Position numbers and translations under genes: made by a program
Part shown: positions 1-12,500 of the stretch, piece after piece
Layout: every line of letters starts with the position of its first letter
How positions within the stretch are numbered: position 1 is the stretch's first letter
DNA from: Prostheceraeus crozeri
Taxonomy: Eukaryota > Platyhelminthes > Polycladida > Euryleptidae
Direction of reading: 5' to 3'
Assembly (NCBI GenBank): GCA_907163375.1
Contig: CAJQUW010007262.1
Span: 124,001 to 188,000 of the forward strand
Length of the DNA: 64,000 nt
Notes under the pieces: generated by a model
What the model saw: only the letters and a program-made list of their open reading frames with translations
Told to the model about the DNA's origin: nothing
The model's database searches: none

Positions 1-383
1 TTTTGATGAAGGACGCATGTAGTGACTGCATAAGTACTACATGTATAGAGGGTTCTATGGTCTGCTACAATGAAAGATGATAGTGTTTTCAATGGCACTC
101 TAGGATGTTCCCAGAGAAATTCCTCTACTGGCTCATCTTCTTTCGCAACATGATCAATAACAGTAAATATAACAATAAATGTAGATGCACAAACTAGATT
201 AAACCAATCCTATTTATTTCACCTTTCCATGCTGTCGGTATCCATTGTACATCTCAATCGATTTTTGCTTTTCGTGGTACATCGTTTCAATAAAAATTGC
301 TTCTAGATAATACTCTGTTATTATATCTGACACGTTGCGTTCACTTTAAGTTCCATATCAGTACATACTAATTTGCTATTTAG
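1..383 (+). other. Intron sequence upstream of first visible SNRNP200 exon
   Basis: AT-rich sequence without a recognisable gene. It ends in a pyrimidine-rich tract and TAG at 381-383, the splice acceptor of the next exon. The N-terminal part of the gene lies outside the window. Confidence 0.7.
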
Positions 384-585
384 GTCTTCAACTCTCTGTA
401 TAATTCGGACGACAACATTTTCCTCGGTGCTCCGACTGGTAGTGGAAAGACCGTTTGCGCCGAATTCGCTTTGCTTCGATTATTTTCTCAACAACCGGAA
501 GCCAGAGCGGTTTATGTCAGTCCTCGAGCAGAATTAGTTGAAGGACAATACAATGAATGGAATCAGAAATTTGGTGCTAAGTTGG
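384..585 (+). CDS. SNRNP200: SNRNP200 exon: RecA1 start with Walker A
   Basis: Acceptor TAG at 381-383, donor GTGAGT at 586. It encodes YNSDDN then GAPTGSGKT (motif I) and the CAEFALLRL helix. It ends one base into a glycine codon that the next exon completes. Confidence 0.93.
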
Positions 586-3500
586 GTGAGTGAGGGAAAT
601 GAAACCCAGCGGCGATGATATGTTAATTTTCGTCTTTTTTCAGGCAAGAGAGTTGTGATGTTGACAGGTGAGACGGCTACTGATTTGAAATTGCTGGCGA
701 AAGCAAATTTAGTGGTTGCTACTCCTGAGCATTGGGATATTTTGTCACGTCGATGGAGGCAGCGGAAAAATGTGCAGAATATTCGTTTATTCATTGCTGA
801 TGAATTGCACTTGATTGGTGGTGGAGCAGGTGGTGAAAGTTCCGTTGACAATCAGGGCAAGGGCCCGGTCATGGAGGTGAGTAAGGAGTGCTCAACTATT
901 GCATAATTGCATCTTTACGTATTAGATAGAGTACTTATTTCGAATACAAGAGGATATATTTCCTTGAGGTATAAGAATAATGTACTCGATTTGATTTAAA
1001 GCATGTTTGCCATTAGAAAGCAGTGCTATAGATTCTCCTTGAAAACAAATCATCAGTGCGGCAAATAGAGTTCAATTATCCTAGATGCACGCTGTCAAAC
1101 TCATCACTTTTTAATTTTCATTCATTTTTCGAAAAAAGTCATTTATATTCATTTGTGCGACCAATTCGTGATTTTTTTCATTTTTATGTAGTTGATGCGC
1201 TTGACAACCTATAGATATATCCAGAGACAATATATTTCTTGTATGCTTAGTTTTCTGACTTAAATGTGTTTTGACTTTACCTTCTTTGTATTTACTGTAT
1301 TATCCGTTAGTAGTAATCGAAATTACTGTTATACATTTTTGTTCAAGTGACTTTCCGACTGACAATTGCGATATAGCTTCATTCTTTCGCCTGAAGATGA
1401 CTTTTGCACATATGAGTGACTTTAGAGCTCCTGGACTCCTCTGGATATCTTCTTCAAATCTATTTTTCCATTCCTTTCGTTGACGAAATCTAACAATTTT
1501 TACTATAGCTATCTCACCTTCAGTTGCTGTCACATTTTCATAAGCATGTTTTCACCTGCAATCCATGTAAAACCCTCAAAATCTTGCATATGTTTGTGTT
1601 CCATTGCCTAGGGTTCAAACGATGACATTCAACATGGTGCACCTCAAATGACTTACACTTGCAAATATAAAAGGTATGACAGCATAGGCGTCACGAAACA
1701 ACAGGAGCTGTTCTGCTACAAGTGTAGAAGTAGTTCATTAACAAAGGGTCTGGACCCGAAACGTCTGGCGATATATTACATTTTTATTCTTGATGTCCAT
1801 CATTATTTTGATAAATAATTTTGATTTATCATGTTACATTTTGTTTTATTTTGATTTCAAGTCATTTGGCATAAAACATTTCGAGAGAGAATTGAGATGT
1901 TTTGCATTTGTATTGAATTATTGTCCTCCCGCCCTCTGCCATATCATAGTTGAGCTTTAGGAATAATTTTATATCTCTTTTGCAGATAATTTGTTCGCGT
2001 ATGCGCTACATGAGTGCACAAATTGAAAAGCCGGTTCGCATATTGGCGTTATCACATTCAATTGCTAACGCAAGGGACGTAGCAGCCTGGTTAGGTGTCT
2101 CAGCGTCTTCAACATTCAATTTCCATCCGTCTGTCCGACCGTTGCCTTTAGAGCTTCATATCCAAGGAAAGTGTTAAATCGTGAATATGATACTTTTATT
2201 TCTAGCAGTCAAAACAAATACTTAAATGCAAGTAGACAATAGATGCCGTATTTCTTCGAATAGAACACGCCCTCAAACAAACCTCGCATATGGATAAACA
2301 TACTATTAGGTAGACACCGCCTTCGAATAAGACCCGCAGCTACTTCATGCAGTTGATTCTAAATAAATTGTGTCTGATTCTTCTCTGTAGATTCAATCCT
2401 AAAGGTTTCTCATGTATGCAAGCTGTTTGTAGAGCATCATACAAGATTTTAGCCGTCCACATGCAACTTCACCATTACGCTTATACTGCACCATCTACGT
2501 TAAGTTGCTATTTAAATTATTATATTTATTATTATTTTTTACTATCTTCAAATTTGAGTCTCTGATATATAGCTGAAATTCAACTGGAGAAATCTGAAAT
2601 CCATCTGGAAATGTCTGTTATTCATTTGGAAAGCTCTGAAATCGATTTGGAAATATCTGAAATAGACATGGAAAAAGTGTAGTCATTTAATTAGTGAAAT
2701 AGATGCAGAAATTTTCTTTTATAAGAATGATGTTTTCCGGTATTGCAAACACCGTGTATACTCTTCAGGGAAAATTCAGGGAATTTGAAAAATTAATGTG
2801 ATTGATAGTGTTAAAGTCAATGTCCTAAACTTCTAGCAATTGCTTAATGTCAAAGTTTATAGGTGCATGTACTAAGACTATATTTGATGCCATTTTCTCA
2901 TCAGCATCATAAGTGTGTGTACGTGTTAGATATAGTTATTTGTTATCTCTTTTTTTGATTGCTAGTAGATGTGAAACCAAATAGGTTCTTGTTTTTTGTT
3001 TTTATGAATAAAGATTCGATATGTTTGATCTTCAGCGATAGTTTTATCAGTGCCGACATCGTTTATTACACCTTCCAAGCGTTAACTTTGTCTTTCAAAT
3101 GTATAACTAGTGATTTGATAGAGATGAGGAAATATGATGATCATGATATGACGCACTTGGTTTTATTTAAAACTGTTATAACAAAAGCAGCTATCTCCAT
3201 TCAGTTATCAGACAATAAATTGCGCAGTTAATGGATTAGCTACAATTGATATCAACTGATGTCATCCTTTTTTGGGTACTACATCACTTTTTCGGTCAAA
3301 TTTAGTTTATAAAAATGTTCAGAGAAAATTCAAGGAATTTTTTTCAAAAAGCGTGTACACCCTTGCAAAGTACATGAGATTTTAGAAAAAGAAAGTCCAC
3401 AGCTTTAAAAAGCGACCTAGAGTACTATTTTACGATGAAAGCGATGTATGAATTTTAATCCATAGACAGCTTTTCTGCGGTTTATAAAACAAATTATTTC

Positions 3501-6500
3501 GATGTTAAATTCTTGAATGTGAATTTTGAAATGTTTTCTATAATGTTTGGTAAAGAAAATCGACCTCCCAAAATCTTCTTCGGTCCCTAAGGCATGTCTA
3601 CGGTCCACAAATCAGTTTTCGGGTGGTAGTATTTCATTATTATCTCTGGACGAGAATGTATCGGACAGTTCGATAAACCAACTTTATCATCATGCCAGTT
3701 TGAATTCAAACTTGAAGGTCCCAATCATAATTTGTGGGACTAACTCATGCTTATTTAGAAGAATAGAGTTTGCTTCCTAGCTATGTAATTGATTGAAATT
3801 GTGACCAAAGTGAAAAATAGTCGATAGATATAATTGTCTGTTTTCGTTTTGATTTCAGGATTCAATGTTACTCACAATGCCACTCGTCTGCTGACTATGT
3901 CTAAGCCATTATATCATGCCATAGTCCGACAAGCGCCTCAAGGGAAGCCGGTGATCGTCTTCGTTCCTTCAAGGAAACAAACTCGATTGACCGCAATTGA
4001 TCTTCTGACATTCACGGCAGCAGATAATGAATTGAATCGTTTTCTTGGCCGCGATCCGAATAGTTCACCTGAGTTGAAAGCTGAAATGGCAGTGTTAGCC
4101 AATGATGCCACACTAAGTGAAACTATCGCCAATGGTGTTGCGTATCTCCATGAAGGTGAGATCTTAAGTGAAGTTGCATTATAGTGGCATACATGGACCA
4201 TATAATTAAGTGACTGCTATTCATTAAGAAACTAATGCTGATGTAGGATGCAATAGTTGCAATCAAAAATGTTATAATTGATGGCCCAGATTAGAACTGA
4301 AAAGATATCATTGTCCGCGTTATTGAAAATCTCCGCAATCATTGAAAATCGATCGTCAACTTGGAAAACCTTGTAGATCTTCGCACTCGCTTGTTGTTGT
4401 TGTTGTGTTTGTCATAGATACAGAATTTCAATTTAAAGTGCTACCGAACAGTAGCCTCGGTTAATCGCTCTCAATATCAAACAGGAAATTTCGCTAATTA
4501 CCCTGATCTATTGCATGTGCTATTATCGTAGGGTTGATTTAACAAAAGTTGCAGCTTGCGACTATTAAAAGTGATTCTCACTACAAATTGCTAGGAGTAA
4601 TGGCAAGGTTTAAATACACTAAATTCAGTTGGGGAACCGCAGTCAGTCATTTTTTATGGAATTTGAATCGCAAAAAGATGCCGAATATGGCTACTACTCA
4701 AAAGCCAAAAATTCAAAATAAAATATCAAAATATCAAGGCTTGCCAGAAAACAGTGATTATTAAACAATCGTACTTGCAGGGCTAATGCACATGAAAAGA
4801 TAGGCCTCGTCTTATTTCGTGAATTCTCTCCATTTGTTTGATCAGAGTGTCACGTTGTCCTGCTGTGCCATATTTCTGTCCCATTTATTTATAATGCTGT
4901 AGAGTATTCTGTACATATGTTGGCATTGCCTTTTAAAGCAATCAAATAAATGTTACAAAATGCCAGCTGAATACTGCAACAGCTTTATTCAGTAATGAAA
5001 TTTGAAGTATTTTGATTATAAATGATAGCATGAATTGTGTTTTAGGTCTATCTGCATCTCAGCGTCGTTCTGTGGAGTTGCTGTTCGCTAGAGGAGTCGT
5101 TCGAGTTTGTGTGGTGTCGAGGGCACTGGCTTGGAGTCTCTCCATTAGATCTTTCCTCGTGATTGTAATGGATACGCAGTATTATAACGGCAAGGTTCAC
5201 GCATACGAGGATTATCCAATGATGGAAGTTATTCAAATGCTTGGACGTGCTAATCGTCCTATGCAAGATAACGAGGCTAAGGCTATCGTTATGTGTCAGG
5301 TATGTACCCCTCATCTATCTGAAATTTTTGGTCATGTGTGATTTAGCTCGCTGTCTCCACGGCTAGAGATGATGAAGCTTGAATAAATCTCTCACAAAAC
5401 GACGAATTTTCATGTGCAGCGAAGTTGAATGTCAGACATTTCCATTGCGAAAATTTGTTGGACGCAAAATGTATTGTTTTTTCCATCTCTTCGCATATCA
5501 ATGGAGCCAATTTTTTCTTGAAAAATCTAAATGAAACCGCAAGGTGGAATTCGAATGACACGACTGCAGCCGCTTTCATTTCGCTATTATGTATCTATAT
5601 TATGAAAATGCAGAAATGACGTGCTTCATCATCTGCTCTCGTGGAGGAAGAAGTTTAAAACGAAACAATGGTTCTCATTGCAAATATGGAAAGAAGAGAA
5701 TATGCATGAATTTTATACGAATAAAGAAATCGAAGGATTTCAATGCATCCTTATACATATGCATTTGATGAAAGATTTAACAATGTTTAGAAAGCTATTT
5801 CGTCTGAATATTGTCCAATTCAATCTTGTACTATCTCTGATTGAATTGTCACGGGAAAAGTGGCTCTCAATTTTATAACGATAAAGATTAATTGTTGGCA
5901 CTATTTATTTATTACTCATGTTGGCACCTGTAGACTCAAATTTCAAATTTGTAATGGTCGATACTGGCTTATATGGGAAAGAAGGTGATAATGGTTTAAT
6001 CGATAAATCTAACATTGAAAAGTTGACAAGGAATGACGGTTTTGCCCAGCACCTCCGAGAAAACTTCCTAATGGTCTTGAATTGCCGTATGTATATGTGG
6101 GTGATGAAGCGGTTAAATTATCAACCGATATGATGAAACCGCATCCAAGAAACATCGCCCGACTTGACATTTTAAATGCCATCTTCAATTAGATCTTACA
6201 CGTGCAATGAGAGTTTCTGAGAACTCATTCCCCCTTTTGAATTCTTCGAATATTTTGTGCACCCATAGCTGTGAATGTCGGAGTCACAGATGCAATGATA
6301 ATGACAACATGTTGTCTTCACAACTTGCTCAGGGTTGCACACCTCAGAAAAAATGATGAATGCTACTTTAAAGTCACATGGGAAAAATCACCAATGGAGA
6401 AGTTGATTTCTTTGAGAGCAAATGGTAGTTTTGGAAATTTTGAGGACTGCGATATCAGGGAGCGCTTTTCCTCTTATTTTACAACTTCTGAGAAACTTTC

Positions 6501-9500
6501 ATGGCAACTGAAACAAATGATAAGAGCTGATTTGGATACTGAATAATAAAATCCAATTCAAATATTTTACTATTTTCAGTTTTTATTCTAATTCCAGCAT
6601 CTAAATAGATAAATTTGACTAACTTCTGATATTCTTTAAATTAATGCACGTGAACATTAACGCTTCTAACGACGAGCTCAGAGTGTTAACTTCAAAGATA
6701 GACATATTAGCAGACTTACAACTTATGTCAGAATAATAGCTGGAATTTGAGAATATGCTAAAAATTGGCATAAGGAGCGAAAACAACAGATTTCGACCTG
6801 ATGGTTTCATCAGAAATTCCTCTCCATACCTTATTCCGTATGTTGATATCCTTGCATGCGAATTTTTTGCATCATATGTTGGATGTTGATATAGTAATTC
6901 AATCGACGTGTCATCCATGTTTCTTTTCTTCTCTCTGTGGTGAGTCACAGTCGCGACGACTATTGCCAATGACTGCTTCCGAAGCGGCTCGATTCGCGTG
7001 CTCCAGGTCGAATTCGAATGACACGACTGAAGCGACTCGAGACGCGCGGCTCCAGTCGTACGAATCCAGTCGCGTCATTCGAATTCCACCTATAGAGCTG
7101 CGTTGCTATAGACGCGTCGAGTGTACAACTAGAGACGCGTGATTCGAAAGGGGGTCATTCGAAACAACGGAAAGCAGTGCAAGTTGAGAGCCGTGCGGCT
7201 GGAGCGCTTCAGTCGCGTCATTCTAATCCGACCTTAATAGAGAATCAAGAGATTTTATTTGAAAAAATGCAATAAGTTATCAAGTCAGCAAACAATAATT
7301 TCCTCATTGCTATTTTTGTGATGATTTTGTAATGTAAAGATTCTTCGTTATTATTTTCATGTGATCTGTAGCAATTAAGTCGCATTTTACCTTGCAGTCC
7401 AACAAGAAAGAATTTTACAAGAAGTTTCTTTATGATCCTATTCCCGTTGAGTCGCATCTTGATCATTTCTTGCACGACCATTTCAATGCTGAAATCGTTA
7501 CCAAGACAGTAGAAAACAAGCAGGACGCTGTGGATTATCTCACTTGGACCTTCTTCTATCGTAGAATGCAACAGAATCCGAATTACTACAATCTTCAAGG
7601 TATATCCCATCGTCACGTCAGTGACCATCTCAGTGAACTCGTGGAAAGTACAATAACTGCTTTGGAACAGTCAAAATGCATTGCCGTAGAGGATGAGATG
7701 GATACCGAGCCCCTGAATCTGGGAATGATTGCTGCTTACTATTACATACATTACACGACAATCGGTGAGTTACATTGTTTCCGCAAGATCTGCACCGAAC
7801 TACTTTCTCGAAATATATTCAATTTTTTCCTTCGTGCAAAGATTTTATCTTCCGCATTGAAACAGTAGAATTCTGATGTTATGGCTATATATTATCAAGT
7901 TAAGAATGTCTTGATTGTACGTACATTGGTTTAAAATGATGTTTTGGGAAGAGTTGAGATATAAACATGTTCTTTGTCAATTAATCTCGGACTTAATTAG
8001 AGGACTAATTGTCAGGCATGAAGGGCTTGAATACTTTCAAAGTAAAAATCAAAAATTCAAAATTCACAATACATGCAAGAGAGATCAGAAGATAGAAATA
8101 CAGGGATGTGATTTTCCAATCTTAGCCGGAATTCCGGTTCTTTGTCAACAAAGACTTACTGTGGCCTAATTTGAGAAGATTCGTTGATTGAAGCTAAAAG
8201 CCCGGGTTATGTGGGACGTCTATACGCCATTGCACCTAGCAAACAAAAATTTTTCAACAATGGTCATTTGCCACCTCTAATACACACAAGTCTCAACACT
8301 CAAATTGCCGCTCCATTGTGTGCCCCATGCAGATTCAATTGTTGCCTCTCATAGACAAATATTGCCCAACATTGTTCATTCGCCGCTCTAGGTAGAGTCA
8401 GCGTCAATGTAAGTTCCAACCCCCTGCCAAACCCCTCCCCCCACCCTTCAGACAGATATCAGGCAGCACCTCAAACAAAAATTGCCCAAAATTTTGTTTT
8501 AAGCATTTCTCCTGCATTCCCTAGCTGTTATTTATGTTTTAATTTGCAATCCTGTTTCACAGGTCTTCCATATATAACAGGCGGTCGTTGTTATTGATGA
8601 ATCGATGTCTCGGTCACTAAAGGCCATTAACTGCAATTTCATTTGCTGTTAATTGCCAGCAGTGATTGTTCATGTGCTCATTATCTTTTTCGAAGTTTTT
8701 GTGAAATTGTGATATGTATACTTCAGGTCACAGAGAAAATGCTATATTGCACCATTCATGATTTAGAACAGCGGGAAGAATGCTTTGAGTGTTTTTCTTC
8801 TGCCAAAAGCTGTCAAACATATATTGATTGATTCACCCCTACATGTGGACCACCATCGCATACATTCGCAAAATTTCACGAAAACGAAATAAGTCTTGTA
8901 CTTATGTGTCAGTAGTCAAACAAATTTAGCATAACTGAAATGACTGTTTTTAAATCCTCAATCTTAAATCAGACATCAACCGAACATCAAAAACAAATTC
9001 AAAAACACATTTCCCGTTAGGAATTTTAGAAACATCATCTCAGTTAGTTCCTTAGCCCATGAACTGCACAATCTTTCTTATTCTAAAAAAACCGTTTACG
9101 CAGCTCAATCGTTTACTAGTGAGCAACTCGAAACCTTGTTCACTCACTCACTCTGAATGCACTGAACTCGGTAATTCACGTCTTCAGTAGATCTTCTGCA
9201 CCCTATCTCGTTGACTGCTTGATCTCAATACAGAAAGAGAACATGCGTCGGCCACTTTTGTATACCAGAATTATCATTAGCCGGCATCATATCATTGATG
9301 CCTACCTGTGTTAATTACAATATTGTCAAATTTGTTGAAAACAATTCTAAAAATGTGCCAGGTTTGATTGAAAACTGAACATTATGTATGCTATGCACTT
9401 GGCATTAAAGTAACAATCTTACTATCAAAGTAACAGAAAACAACTGTTTCGGTCACCCATTACAAGGTGAAAGGGTAGCAAATGAATTTCATGAGTCTAG

Positions 9501-12500
9501 TGAAAGCCAGACTAATAATAGTTTGAATGTTATAGTGGAATGTATGCCTAGGAAGCTTGCATTGATGATTGACTTTACATTATTAAAATAGGCCTATCCG
9601 GTACGAAGTTTGGGGGTTTTGCTAATTGAGTTAATAAAATCACTAATTCATTTGATGCAACATGTTATTTCAGAACTATTCAGTATGTCCTTGACGGCTA
9701 AGACAAAGATTCGTGGCTTGTTGGAAATATTGTCCAACGCAGCAGAATTCGATACATTGCCGATACGTCATCATGAAGACAATCTTCTTCGTCAATTATC
9801 TTGCCGAGTTCCACACAAGCTTCCACCGAACGCGAAATACAACGATCCACACACGAAAACTAATTTGCTCCTACAAGCGCATCTATCCAGACTGCAATTA
9901 TCAGCAGAGCTTCAGGCCGATACTGACGAAATCCTTCTCCGAGCAGTTCGGCTTATTCAGGTGAGATGAGGTCTGTATGCATCTTTTTTCAATAAGATTA
10001 CTCTGCATTTTTATGACAGAGACCCAATTTTCACTCAGAACTCGAGTTTCGTCTGCCGCTCTGCAAAATTTGAGCTCATTTTTTTACTCTTCGCGTATTC
10101 AAACTTCTGATGCTGGTCTCCGTGGCACAGTGGTTAAGTACTTGGCCTAGCGATCTTCCGGTCCAGAGGCGAGCCCCGAAAGTGTCATTGGAAGTCGTCA
10201 GAATTTGAGTCTCCGGAAGATCACAACGCTCCAGATGAAAGTCTGACTACGTCAGCACCGTCTAAGCCCCCATTATGGGAAGAGAGTATTGACGCTAAAC
10301 CATCATTTGTTTTTTCTGATAATACTCCATTTAACTGTCACTTTGAAGCGTGCTGACATATGTGATTTCTTTCTCGCATTACTGCTCACCACAACACCTG
10401 CAAGCTAAAGTAGTAGCATTGTTCATCCATGTTTGATAGAGAAGTGAGATTTGTCTCTTGTCGGTGTAATTAATACATCAATTTCATAACAATTTGACCC
10501 CTAGTTTAGAAGATTTTACTATTGAATTTATTGATCTCTTCAACGCGACCCTGTTCTTTCCAGGATCGCTGAAGCGAACTGTATTAAATCATATGGTCCG
10601 ACCCTGAATTGGAAACATGAGATGACAAGCTGTCATTACTGTATATAAACCCATCGTCCTAGAGACTACTTTCTTGCCCATGATTAAGTCCGTGATGGAC
10701 GAAACGTCGGGATTTTAGTACTTGAATAAACTGTCTAAAAAGCAGGGAGAACCTATTATTTTTGATTCTGTCAAATCATGAAAAATCACCTCCCGTACGA
10801 CGCCGTCAATTGTTACCTCAATGTTAATACCTGATATATTATTATTTGCAGGCATGTGTTGATGTGTTATCGAGTAATGGATGGTTGAGTCCAGCTTTAG
10901 CTGCCATGGAATTTGCCCAAATGGCGACTCAGGCTTTGTGGAACAAGGACTCGTATCTGAAGCAACTGCCGCATTTCAATGCGGATCTGATTAAGAAGTG
11001 CAATGAGGCAGAAATCGATACAATTTTTGATGTCATGGAAATGGAGGACGACGCCCGAAACGAGTTATTGGCCATGAGTGAAACTGACATGGGGGATGTG
11101 GCACGATTTTGTAACCGATATCCGAATATTGAATTGACGTACGAAATTCTGGACAAAGAATCAATCGTTGGGTGAGAAATTATATCTTTTGCTGTGCAAA
11201 CTGAATAATGAATGTTCCATATTTATGAAGCACATCAGGTGACATGACTCTCTTCCATGTCCGAGTTACATTAATCTCATTGTCAGTCTTTCGTGCTGAG
11301 TGTTTACCAAGAATGCAGAGGGTGCCTATTTTAAAGTGCTAAGTTTGAACCCGGTTCTCCCGGACGCATTACCTGTGAAATTTCCCCAATCGCAGGCGTT
11401 AATGTGAAGTATGGGGATCTGTGGTGGTCAGATATAGTCTGGGTGAGGTGCACGACAATTCTTTCCATTGTGTTGTTCGAAACCATTTCTTAAATGATAA
11501 TGACTTAGTGCTATTTCAACAACGGTTTCTTAGAGATGAATAAGGGTAGCATGGGAAGCGTAGGGGTAGTTCAAATAACAGTTGATGAAATAACTGGTAA
11601 TGTAAAACAATGTATGCAGCAAGCAAACACGCTTGTGATTAAGGCGCACCGTTTGCGTTTTATACTTACATGTGTTTTTTTCAAAAGTACCCGCTAATAT
11701 TGCATAAAATTTTATAAGTAGATAGAAAATACCCTCAATTTTGAACACTGTATTTCGTCGAATATTGAAAATTCACTTTTAGACTAATCGAGGGTGGCTG
11801 CTATTAGAAAGTCCAATATCTAGCCATTGCAATTTTTATGAAAACCGCAGTTTTGGCCATTTTTCATTTGCGCTTGCGATATTTTTGACATGATGATATT
11901 GACGATGTAATATTTAGGCTTTTAGTAAGATGTTGTTGCATCTGCTTCATAAGGCCGTCTTAATGGTGAAAATTTGCAACATAAGATCAATTTGCCAGTA
12001 TTTCTTTGAGCAGCTTGTCTTAAACCCCTTCAATCAATATTTAGGCTGTTGCAAGTTCATTAACGTAGCTTAGCAAAGTCGAATAAATCTAAATAAAATC
12101 ATGGAGTCAAGATATATTACATGCAGTCGCTGGGTGTAAAAAACAGATTCTGATAGCAGTTCATTGACAACGTTGCAACATTTAATGATATTGATAATAC
12201 AATCGGGACCTCCGAAGTGTAAGTAACTAAGGGGTGTTCGTTAACTTCGACGCGGATTTCGAGACATTATTTTTCAGCGTCTAAGTGTCTATTGCAAAGA
12301 CTTGAATGAAAACTATGCCATTGATATCAAGTCTCGTCGTCATCATCGAGTTAGCGATCAATATCGCTACCATAGATATCTAATTTAAATTAAATGAATC
12401 ATGTCTATCTGCTGTCATTCACGCGATGCCGTTTCCTACACCAACATCTCCTCGATCACCGATTTCGGCTACTGAAAGGACTGTTGTTCATGTATTGGTA

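Larger units (their letters stand above)
5541..7233 (+). mobile_element. PIF-Harbinger DNA transposon (decayed) in SNRNP200 intron
   Basis: Imperfect terminal inverted repeats of about 30 bp begin AAGGTGGAATTCGAATGAC at 5541 and, on the other strand, AAGGTCGGATTAGAATGAC ending at 7233. Between them lie Harbinger-type nuclease pieces in plus orientation. The right part (about 7000-7233) is much richer in G+C and CpG than its surroundings and holds further copies of the terminal motif. I could not fix an unambiguous 3-bp target duplication. Confidence 0.65.

Noticed and set aside
2167..2172. Alternative exon 3 end at the GT at 2170
   Set aside because: It would shift the frame and destroy the conserved [11 protein letters not shown] junction.
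10115..10190. Functional tRNA gene
   Set aside because: A-box-like head only; diverged B box, no cloverleaf or anticodon arm that I can draw. Kept as SINE candidate.
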